This document shows, one piece after another, positions 22,835-33,465 of a stretch of DNA of 60,782 nucleotides. The notes below the pieces were generated by a model. That model was not told the origin of the DNA. It did no database searches and saw only the letters and a list, made by a program, of their open reading frames with translations. Within the stretch, counting starts at the first letter, position 1, and each line of letters opens with the position of its first letter. Origin of the DNA: Beroe ovata. Its lineage: Eukaryota > Ctenophora > Nuda > Beroida > Beroidae. Location: NCBI GenBank assembly GCA_946803715.1, contig CAMPET010000033.1, forward strand, positions 82,323-143,104, written 5' to 3'. Made by a program: the position numbers and the translations under genes.

Positions 22835-25088
22835 ATGGAAGGATCAAAGACCGGAGAATCTCACTTATTTTCCGATGGCTCGCTTCTTCAACCAGGGATT
22901 CCAGTCTCTGACTCATCCTCGAGTTCCTCATCGTGTGATACAAGTTTGATGGGAACATCGCTGCAGGTTGGGAGCGGCCGTGTAAATAAAGAACCGCCCG
23001 CACCCTTGACCCCCTTCATCCAGCCAACACTTCTCCCAGTATCAGCTCTACAAAACGTAAGGGGAGGGGGACTGAGGCTGAAACAATGAATACGATCACA
23101 TAGACAATGCTAAATATACTTTCTGAACTACTCAGCACTCACTTATTGGACACTCTATGCAGGTTCTCACCAATTACTACATCAATCTGTCACATTTCCG
23201 ACAACTCCAGAGTCTGATAAGCTCTACACCAGGCCGCGCATTCTCTGAACCCTCCCTAGTAGAGACAGAGGGAGTGTCGTCTGGGACTATGGAGGACCTT
23301 AACACACCAGCCTTGGGTAAGATGCATCATTGCCGAAAGGGAAGATGTCGGCAAACACGGGTCCACGAACAAACAAACAAACAAACAAAGTCCTATTTAT
23401 AATTTCAATCCAACAGAACCGTCTAATTGTGATTGTGAATGCAGCTGCAGATATGGTGGGAGGTGGGCGTAATCACGGGAACCATGATCACTAACAATAA
23501 TTACTCCGCAGAACGCACAGACGATCCTGAAGGTGTTCGTCACTCGTCACCAGCTCATCATGTATCAACGCTCGATCACAGATCACTGAGCCCTCCAGTT
23601 GCACAAGTTGCAGGAGATCAGAGCACGGGGGAAAGAGGGGAACCGAAAAAGAAGAAGGGGACAAGGAGAACTTTTAGTGATGAACAGGTTTGAAGATGTA
23701 CTGGTGTCTGGTTCTTGTACACTAATCAAACTTGGAACCATTGAGGCTATCGATCAATAAGTTGCTTGACATTCTTCCAATAATGGCAATGTCTTACTTA
23801 TTATATAATCCCTTCTTCTAGGTAGCCAAGCTGGAGACATATTTCGACTATAAACGGTACTTCACTCCAGTCGAAAGGACAAAGATTGCTCAGGAACTGG
23901 TCCTATCCGAGACACAGATTAAAACATGGTTTCAGAATCGGAGAGCAAAGAACAAGAGAGACGAAAACGAAAAACGGGAACAGGTAGGTTCAATCGCATA
24001 ATTGCTTCTTAAGATGTACGAAACTGGAGGGAAGTATTCAAAGTGGCCATCGATCACTATATGGTATATGCCTACAAGATAACTATAATGACCTTGGTTA
24101 AGACTTGAGTCGACCCTTGACTTATTATGATACTAGAAAACCCGTCCAAGTGAAGTGAAGTGAAAATTATGCGGATCTGTGCATAAATGAATTGATCATC
24201 GAAATCTAAACATTCCAAAACGAAGAGACAACGAAATGACGATAATAGAGACGCGCGCGCATTATCTGATCGATTTGCACGTGCAATTCCTATGTTGCGT
24301 AGCAACGGTGCACTTTTGCTGTCAACGTTGAACTCAGTTATGTTTTTGAGGGCAATTTTTCCAACTTCAGACGCCGATTACAAAAAATCTAAGGCCTAAT
24401 TCAAAAATCCGAAATGATGTTCGACAGCGGAATCGGTTTTTCTACCACCTTGCAAAAAATCCCGGTGTTCCAACTCTTCCAGGTTGAGATAAACGCAGAC
24501 AGGCTTGAACTGCCTTCTTCCTTTATATTATAGATTTATCAAGGTGATATATTATCTCCCCACTATGAGTATGATCCTCTGTAAAAACTGAGTAAACTGA
24601 ATCACAGCCTTCTGAAAGTGGCATTAGAATTGGGATACATGGTTTGGTAACCCCGCTATATCAAATCAGTAAAAGTAAAAACTGGAAACATTTTCAGGAA
24701 CAACTGCGGTTTAGGCAGCTCNTCGCATAATTGCTTCTTAAGATGTACGAAACTGCGAGGGAAGTATTCAAAGTGGCCATCGATCACTATATGGTATATG
24801 CCTACCAGATAACTATAATGACCTTGGTTAAGACTTATTATCTCCCCATTATGAGTATGATCCTCTGTAAAAACAAAGTAAACTGAATCACAGCCTTCTG
24901 AAAGTGGCATTAGAATTGGGATTCATGGTTAGGTAACCCTGCTATATCAAATCAGTAAAAGTAAAAACTGAAAACATTTTCAGGAACAACTGCGGTTTAG
25001 GCAGCTCGCAGCACGTGCCAAACTGATGTCCCTGGGATCGGGCTACCCTTACCCTACTTCCCTGGTTCCTAGATTCCAAAATCCATGA
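22835..25088 (+). CDS. HHEX/NKL-like homeobox transcription factor, 5 exons
   Basis: Exons 22835-23056, 23163-23316, 23512-23687, 23822-23983 and 24984-25088 join in frame to a 272-residue protein. The N-terminus is Ser/Pro-rich. The homeodomain starts in exon 3 (KKKKGTRRTFSDEQ) and continues in exon 4: LETYFDYKRYFTPVER, LVLSETQIKTWFQNRRAK, NKRDENEKREQ. Helix 3 has Trp48, Phe49, Gln50 and Asn51. The Y(F)(T/S)P-ER and LSE-Q(V/I)KTWFQNRRAK pattern matches HHEX best, with VENT-type domains next. The basic tail is NKRD where HHEX has WRR. The intron inside the homeodomain lies after residue about 10. It should be a nuclear DNA-binding regulator of development. The last intron is present twice in the assembly, so only the second copy of the final exon (24984) is complete. 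Confidence 0.82.
23996..25007. other. Two alleles of the same intron joined at an N
   Basis: 23996-24108 is repeated almost exactly at 24723-24838, and 24541-24721 at 24835-25007. The second version lacks about 430 bp, including a Helitron. The single N at 24722 is the join. The first 23 bases of the last exon are thus duplicated (24699-24721). A few substitutions separate the copies. This looks like two haplotypes placed in series rather than a biological duplication. Confidence 0.8.
24133..24534 (-). mobile_element. Short non-autonomous Helitron
   Basis: Read on the minus strand the element starts TCTATAATATAAAGG and ends CGGGTTTTCTAG, lying between A and T, the Helitron insertion site. 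It is about 402 bp with no coding capacity. Its 3' end is nearly the same as that of the element at 38594-39145 (CACTTGG(A)CGGGTTTTCTAG). It is absent from the second allele copy. Confidence 0.78.
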
Positions 25089-27846
25089 TACACAAGGATC
25101 AATTAATAACACAATATGATGCGACATACAATCACATGTCTGATCAGAGATGAGATCTTGGGATTTGGTTTATCTTTGCTGTTCGTTGTTGCTGCCCAAA
25201 CACAAGTGTAGATTTTATCAATGGCATTAATTATTGTAGGTACTCTTGACATCGCTTGATTTTTGAAAAAATATCACTTTTATGAGAGTTAATAAACCGT
25301 GATCCGACCAGAATTGATTAAGCTGAGTAGGTACACTGCAATATATACTGCATGATGCTGAAGCTGGTTTGCATATTCCGAATCACAATTTTCAAATAGT
25401 TTCTCGGAAAGGGGTTCTTGTCATTGCTTCACCGAATTTCAGACTGCAGTGTTGCAACCAATCAATGTAGAATTACAAATCTAATGTGGAAGTTTGAATT
25501 GATCTTTCTTCGTTTTCTTAAACAAGTTGTCCAAGAAAACAAGGAAAGATCACTCTTCCGTGGAAAAAGATCTTCTGTGTTCAGACCAACCCTTTCAATT
25601 TGTGATGCAACCCTGCAATCTATTATCTGAATGAGAACTTTATGAATGGATGATAGGCTCTCTCTCTCCCAATATAGGTAAATTAGAACTATAAGTAGCT
25701 ACATATAGTGCTACTATATAGTGCATTAGTGCACACTCCACAAAATGTTACAACATTATTTAAAAGAAACGATCATAACGTAATTCAAGATGTTGCGGTG
25801 TCTATTACTCTCTCTATTAGTCTTATGGATATGGGTGTGGAGCAATGAAGCTTACAAAGAACTTTGAAAAAGAGAAAGAGGGAATGATTATGCCACTTTT
25901 TGAACGGATCTGTTGGAAGTTGGAACTACAAAATAGCCTGCTAAGATCGGTGGTCACGCACATTGCGCAATTTACTACCTCCCACGACCCACTCTCAGTC
26001 TCTGCGCCATGCTTTAAATCTGATGTTCTTTTTAAAAGCTATTCAAAATATGGTCGTGATCAGGAAATCAATCGTTTTTTCTCTTTTCTCGTTTCGATAC
26101 TTAGTTTTTGTACCTCCGAGCTCTGTTTGATCATCATGAATGTTCATTGTTCATGACCATTCTCTCTAACAGAAATTGATACATACAGTTATCAGTGTGT
26201 GGCCATTGACCATTCAGCAACCCTATAATTCCACCATATCTCATGAAATGACACCACTGTGGTAGACATGCTATGGACTATAATATTGTGCCTACCTAAA
26301 CCTCTTCCTAACTATATATTGCTTGAATAATGGCAGTGAGGAAAAGGGCACTATATAACATATTTCCTCATTTGAACTCAATATTAATACTATTTTCCAT
26401 GATCGAAGCACATATAATGCCTACATCGCAATATACTATATCTCGAATTTAGCATGAAACTTAACCACGCCCACAGCTCTACTTCACAGCGAGACACTTT
26501 TCATGAGTTACAAGACTGTGTGAGCTCGATACCCTCAAAAGAATTTTCAAGCGGCGGCCCCTTTCATGCAGAGAGGAGAGAAAAAGATAGAGAGCGTCAA
26601 CGGCTAGTGCTTTACATTGTTCTGGACATGACATTTTTTACTAAATTTATGATATAAGGGGACAAAAGTCTTACATTCGCTCGTTATGCAAATTGTAAAT
26701 GGCCCCGTGTATAACTACGCAAAACTCTATTGTGTTTAGTACTTGGTGTTACTCGTGATAATTATTCTCAACATTTTACCCTTTGTCCCTTTGTCTACAT
26801 TCAAATCGATCCAATACGCTTCGTATAATATTGTTGTTACTTTCAATTATGCTGTGCACTAGCTGACTAAGCTTTCTGAGTCTTTAGTCTACACTTTACA
26901 GTTTACACCTACTTAATTGGAAGACATGAAACTGGAAATCGATGAATAGGCAACTGCACTTGTCAAAGACGTTCAAATTTGCTTCGCTCCTTTTGTGTAT
27001 GCCATCATTTTTTACTGGAACAGTAAGGGATATCTTAACCATGAGAAGAGCGGTTTAAGCCAATGAGAAGAATCTACCTGCAGTCTACTGAATAACGAAA
27101 CCAGACATGCGTCATTTTGTCAATATAGACTAGAGAACAGGAGTGAATACTCTTCATGTCCATGGAGTTAGCCAGGTCCCTGCCCCCAGCTTGCTCTAAT
27201 GCGCCCACCGGAATAGCATCCACGCACAGTTATATTCCATCAAACACGCTTGACAAAAGCTTTTTCAAGTCCCCAACATACCTGATTGAAAACACCATCG
27301 ATTATTGAATGGTCTTCATGACTTTCGTAGAATTATCGAGGGGTTCGTGATCACGCAACATATGATTCATATATTAATTATTAGTTCTGATCGACGGCCA
27401 CATATCGTATGTTCATGCTTTAATATCGAGATTGATCGTATATATAATTACCTGTTGCCAACTAGAAAATCATATCATAACCGTTAACTATAACTTTTAG
27501 AATTAGAACTTAGAAGTTCGTCGTAGTCTCCTGTTAGCATTATTCGCAACGAAGCCGACTTGAACTACCCTCAACTTTGGCTGATTCATATGCTCCTATC
27601 TTCTTGTTATGACGTCTACTGTCTAGATCTAACTCCGTCTAGATCTAACTCCGGGAGAAAACACCGATTTTACAATTTTTGTTGTTGGGCCAATCAAGAG
27701 AGGCATTAATAAAAGAGGGTGCCATGGTGTTTTTCAATCATTATAATGAGATCAATATTTCAAGACAGTTTTATATCAGCTCCCCTGTTACCACTGGCAG
27801 TTTGACAAGTTCATTTCGTAGTTCATTGCGCACAGCACGCGCGCAC

Positions 27847-27881
<35 letters not shown>

Positions 27882-29555
27882 TGGCAGTTTACATAATCTA
27901 CAAGTTGACGGCTCGTTGTATCGGTTATGAATTAGTCAACTTTAATACACATGCTATGACACGTATAGGTCAACATGATCAACAATCATTTATTTGGCAA
28001 ACCAGGCTTTAATAGAGCCGCTCTATCCAATCTAATAACACAATGTTATAATGGAAGTCCAAGTTAGAAGTTTTGGTGGTCTCTCCCAAATCACATGAGG
28101 GAGGTAAAGACTCCCGTTAACTTTGAGCGAATTCCCGCGACGAAAATTCGTGTATTTAGTGAAAGTTCCTAGTGCATCTTGCTCTAGTTTAACTGTGGTG
28201 AGATTTTGCTTTGCAGACTGGTGAGTAAGTGGTGTCTATTGCAGGGTGGTGTCAGGAATTGATGTCAAGGAAGTGATGTCAAAATGATGAATTTAAGAGA
28301 GTGGTGTCAGAAGGTGTCAGCGAGTGGTTCTAAGAAGCAAAGCCAAATAGACTAACAACCACTGATCCTGGCCTCGTCATTATGGATTATGGAATTGTAC
28401 ACTGTTCGTCACGATTATTCCGCCTAAACTTATACCGAATCGCGGGGAATCACCCCCACTATATGACATTTACATGGGTACACCACTCGGCACCATCTGA
28501 CAGCCTTCTGCAGGGAGAGGGTCGAGAGACGTGTAATCAGGTATATTTCATTAGCGTTGTCATCGCAGTGTGTGTGCGTTGTCACTGCAATGTGTGTGTG
28601 TGTGTGTGTNTTCTTATTTTTCCCCGATTTTGAGCCTACAAGTTTCTTAACAGTTTCTTATTTCTGTATCCTATATAATAGCAGTTTTCGAGTCAACATA
28701 GTTGTACTTTTTTAAAATAAATTTAGTAGTCTATACCATCGGTGTTCTCAAATGCCGATCAGAAGTGGCAGATGTGTGGTATACGGATAAAAGTGAAGAG
28801 GCAGGGGTCTGGGGGCGCAGCCCCCAGAAGCCAGACATTTTCTGTTGATAGAATTATCGTTGTACTAGGATTCTGTACACAAATTTGAGAATTTTAGGCT
28901 CAAAGTTTCTTAGTTTCTTAACTGTAAATCAACGGAGTTTCTTAATTTTTCCAGAATTCTAGGCTAAGTTTCTTAAATTTTCAGAAATCCTAGGCTCAGT
29001 TTCTTATAGAGAGTTTCTTATAGAAAAAACTGAGTGTAGTTGACAGATCTTTGACGAGTCTATTGTTACTAATTTGCGCGCTATGTGACTGTTCCCGTCG
29101 TTGTGTAAGTGTGCAAAGTTGGTCAGTATGGAACACGTGTTTCCACTATGTGAGTGGTGAATGCCAAATTGTGTATGAAAGGCTCATCTATCACTGGGCG
29201 GGGTAGCGAATACAGAATTAAGGTTCCCGCTAGTGCAGTAGCCACATTCATCCATGCATAACCGAATCACGGCATTCTTTCAAGTACCTAGAGCATCGTT
29301 TTTCGTTACATCGCGATCAGCATTATGTTTGAAAAGGTGGTTGCACGCCGCGTGATTTTAGTACATTACCTTTTTTCAGGATAAAATACGTAGAAATTTT
29401 GACGTTTTTGTATCGAAGTATGGGCATTATTAATGCGATCACTCGACCATGATCGAACTGCACTTCGGCAGTATACAACAGCACCTGCACAAACACGTAC
29501 ATGTTCATGCTCCACACGCAGACCATAACACTCACACACACAAACACACGCACAA

Positions 29556-29586
<31 letters not shown>

Positions 29587-32500
29587 ACCATCGCCAAAAC
29601 TTTTGATAATAATATCATTGACTCCCATATCGTATATATGTTTTTTATCGCGCTTATATATTCGAGGCAATATAATGTAATAACCGTTGACACGGGTTGT
29701 GTTTTTGTGGTGAGCTTGACCCACGGGTGGGTCACGCCCTACCCTCATTACTCAAGTATACTTCTACTAAATAGGTACTACTATAGTGCGAAGTCTCGAT
29801 AGTTGTCACGATATTTGGCTCTGCTTTAGGTGCTAGCAATGATTTGCTAATCTGCGCTCTCAGAATTTTTCTCGCTCAAAATTTTTGAATTTATATTTTC
29901 CTCCGGGGTTCACCTTGTTAGGAATTAAACGTTCAATCTCCTCAATATCCCCGACAAGCCGATCCAATTGCATCTCCCACATGTTTATGATATCAGTCTA
30001 GACTTCGCGTATCGCGGTCATCCATATCGAACTATTCATGTCAGTATAGCTTAGGTTTTATATCTGTCTGATACATGTTCCCATTAGGACTGGATCATGA
30101 AATGCATTATCTTCGACATAATAATAATCCGATGGCGGACTATTATATTCCCTACTATATACTATTCCTCAGAATCGGAACTCGGGATTCCACATGGAAA
30201 ATTCAAGAGAAGGGTCACGTTATTGGGCAGGCTGCCAGACTAGCAGACGCGGCAATCATCATGGCTCCGGAACATCATAACTTGGTAACAATCATAGTTG
30301 CTCAACATCGCGAGAATGTGTATGCAAAATGCAAATCGTCGATTTTTATGACGAACTACTAGCATTTGCAGTGGTCGATTGAAAACGCTGTGATGAAAGC
30401 GTGGAAATAGGATATTACTTCGACTGAGCTCGTTTAGAGCAATGTTACGGATAATCATGAAAAGAGGCAAACGGTCGCCTACACCTGCCCATAGCCCATT
30501 GGCCATACCGCGCAGTTGTGATGCATCATATTTGTACAATCATCCCAGCCTTCATTCCGACAGGCTATTTTCACTGAAATATTGCATGAGTAGATGTTAC
30601 AATGTTAAAACCACCTATCATGATATTCCCATTATTCGGCGGTTCTCCGTTACTAATTGTTGTCTGAACGTTTAAGCGAAGAATGAACCCCCTCCACGGT
30701 CAGGTTATATCCGATTGTTATGCGATATTGTCTACTCACGCTCTAGCTGACGATAATCATTCTCTGGCTTGTGTCTTCGGTTCGGCCAGCAATCTGAAAT
30801 GGGAGCGTATATCATTATTCAGTCATTGTTATACATAATACAGGGCCTTTAGGCTTTATACAACAATTGTAACCACGGTAACCCTAATTGTTAGGTTATG
30901 TTATAATTAGTGGTAATTATCACAGGGAAGTAGGTTGATAATCGCTCTCTAATATGGACCAAAGCTAGCCACGGTCTGAACATGGCTATATTCATGAAGG
31001 GGTGGCATATATGTTGATAAGCTGGCTCTGACCCGCCGTTCAAATATTCCCCTCTCATTGAGGGTATTGAGGTGGCTTATATACTTGTAACTCGCATATA
31101 TTGTTTCATGTGAATTTGTTACTGCAGTAGCATGGAGAGCTGTGTGCCACTGAACCAGTGATCAGCAACCACCCCCTACCATTTCTGTCATTGTTCAGGG
31201 CACTGTAACAACACCCAACCGCGCGGTCCAGGGGCTAGCAACTCACGCAATTAACCATTGTTACTGCAGGTTAACAATGAGTAGCGGTCACTATCATGCT
31301 TAGGTCGGATGCAGTGATTGCCTGACAAGCACACCAATTGTGTGTGTGTGTGTGTGTGTGTTTGTGTGTGGGTGTTATCTCCTTCATTTTAATTCCCAGG
31401 NTTTTGATACACAAACCCATCGAATAATCACGGTAATCGTAAGATTCCTTGTGTGCTAAGTGGCTATTACACAGCTACCACTTCTCTAACTACTCTTATA
31501 CGTTGCTATTGCGATACCTTACTTGGTAACTCAATACTTCACCGGATAATCAATATCTAGTGGATCGGTGAGGGATTCGTAAGAAATCGTTATTAAAAGA
31601 GGATAAGCTAAGTGGGTGGTGGGTGTGGCAAGGGTTATGTGGGTGGAATATGAGGAAAGATGGGGGAGATGGGGAGTGTCCCTCAGGGGAGTATTCTGAA
31701 TTGTTGTTCCCTTTTCCCTGATATTTTGCTTGGTTTATTGTTCATAATGGTCAGTGCCCCGCCCCCCCCCAAATCACGAAGATCATCCATTCATCCTTCT
31801 TTTCTTTATTTAATTCTGTCTGACGAATACTTTAATATCATTCCATATCATTGACTAAGACAAGTATTGAATTGGTCGAAGGAATGCGTGCAATCAACTC
31901 GAGCCGACAGCTAATATAAAACCACTTCGAGTGCACTAAAATTCTCAAAATTCTTGTCCGTCATTACTTCTCGCCTCGACGCCTCATATATCATACCTCA
32001 CTGAGCCCCAGTTCCTCTAATAAATTCTACATTTGCTCCGATTGTGCGTGACAGAGACATTTTTTTCTGAATAATTGCGAAGATAGCTCGCACTACCCCA
32101 TCCATGGAACGAATTATACCTTCTAGAAAGTCCGAGAGGTGGACGAAATTCTAGCTGTCGCGTAATTGCCAAATGCTTTATCCAATGCCTCTTGCCAAAT
32201 TGTTACTACATTTATAGCTTCCGAAGTTTAGTGATTCGTAATCCGGGATTAGAATTCATACAAAATCACGACTTTGCTTACTACTTTTACCCTCAACATT
32301 TTCCAGCCATTTTTGTATTTAATAATCTTGTGCGGAATTTAGTGTATATATTTCGGCCGATAGGCTCAGAGGAAATGTGAGGGTATTAGCTCTTAGCAAG
32401 ATTGAGACAGATTGCTCCTTCATAAACCTGACAGGCGATCGCTTCAAGTTCATGAACATGAATGGACCAATTTATACTTCTCGTTTAAAATGGCATTTAA

Positions 32501-33339
32501 CGATTTTTCCTCAGTTCATAAAGACAGCAATTATCGTTCTGCTAAATATCACCGAATCTTGATCTCTTGAGCTAAATACTCAATGTCTCTCTGAGTGCAT
32601 GGGCTTGCCTAGTAAACACAGGGTTAATAAACTCTGGTTTAATACCGTTTAGTTTACTACCTATAACTGTTTAGTTGCGATGTTGCTCAAGAATCACCGT
32701 GTTATGAGTGAGGAATATAGGTATACATATCCCCTTACTACTCACGGGGTTGTTTTGGGTGACAGTCTCACAAGCTTGGGTGATAGCATATGAGTAGTAC
32801 TCTTTTCGTCCGAGGACTCTCGTTCTATAAGCAACTTCCTTATATAGGAAACAACATTTCATTGGTTTTATAAGATTTGTACCTACCCTTTCCGTGTGGG
32901 TATCTTCGGGTTGGAATAAGGTCATACAATGGTCGCCGCGCTATCACATTTATATTACTATAGCACCAGGATGCATATCATTATGAATACTTGATGATAG
33001 TAGATACATTGTGTCACATTGTGAATTAGCTGAACTTAATGGAAACTGTTCGCTTATTTGATTTACCTTGATTAACAGAGATTCATGAAGAATACATACT
33101 TGCAATTCATGTCATGTGACATGTATTCTTTGTCAGAAGATTTGCCCATTGTTTTGTGTCGACAGTAAAGCAGGTTACTTCCAGGCAATGGTCACGTTAC
33201 AGATTAGACTATAGATTCTCTAGTATAGAGCATCAAGATGAACCTCAATTATCCTACTCCCCAGACACGATATCCACAATATGAGCAACCTCTATTCCTT
33301 CTCTGACTTACTTAACTTCTACCAGTCAAGTAATGGTTC
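25089..33339. other. Gene-poor spacer, HHEX-like gene to GPCR
   Basis: I found no exon with both splice context and a recognisable product. It holds (TG)n or (CA)n tracts near 27849-27880, 29530-29584 and 31338-31368, single Ns at 28610 and 31401 that mark joins, and the GTTTCTTA cluster at 28636-29020. Frames at 25845 and 30075 (about 100 codons each) are isolated and probably chance. Confidence 0.5.
28636..29025. repeat. GTTTCTTA-rich repeat with a GGGGGCGCAGCCCCC hairpin
   Basis: GTTTCTTA occurs about nine times in 390 bp, partly spaced by AGGCTCA/AGGCTAA phrases. A perfect hairpin, CTGGGGGCGCAGCCCCCAG, lies near 28808. Such GC hairpins are common in transposon-derived repeats. Ends and target duplication were not found. 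It begins 26 bp after the N at 28610. Confidence 0.6.
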
Positions 33340-33465
33340 CAACACACATAGTAACCATTCCTTCTTCCATAGCAACCATTCCCACCTCCATAGCAACCAT
33401 TCCCCTCACTATAGCAACCGTCTATAACATTCCATAACAACCATCCTCTCCCCATAGCAACCATG
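33340..33465 (+). promoter_or_regulatory. Tandem CCATAGCAACCATTCC repeats ending on the GPCR start codon
   Basis: Six variants of CCATAGCAACC lie between about 33345 and 33462. CCATAGCAAC is the reverse of GTTGCTATGG, which resembles an RFX X-box half-site. In the last unit AACCATT becomes AACCATG, which is the chosen GPCR start codon in an ACCATG context. Function is inferred only. Confidence 0.45.

Noticed and set aside
24656-25127. Two similar minus-strand frames
   Set aside because: They are the antisense of the duplicated intron and last exon of the homeobox gene.
25845-26156. 103-codon plus-strand frame
   Set aside because: Isolated, no recognisable motif, in gene-poor DNA; not supported.
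29323-29802. Cys/Val- and Thr/His-rich frames on both strands
   Set aside because: They are translations of a CA/TG microsatellite and its flanks.
30075-30362. 95-codon plus-strand frame
   Set aside because: It starts at an ATG and has mixed composition, but no domain, no splice partners and an overlapping frame of similar length on the other strand; chance is likely.
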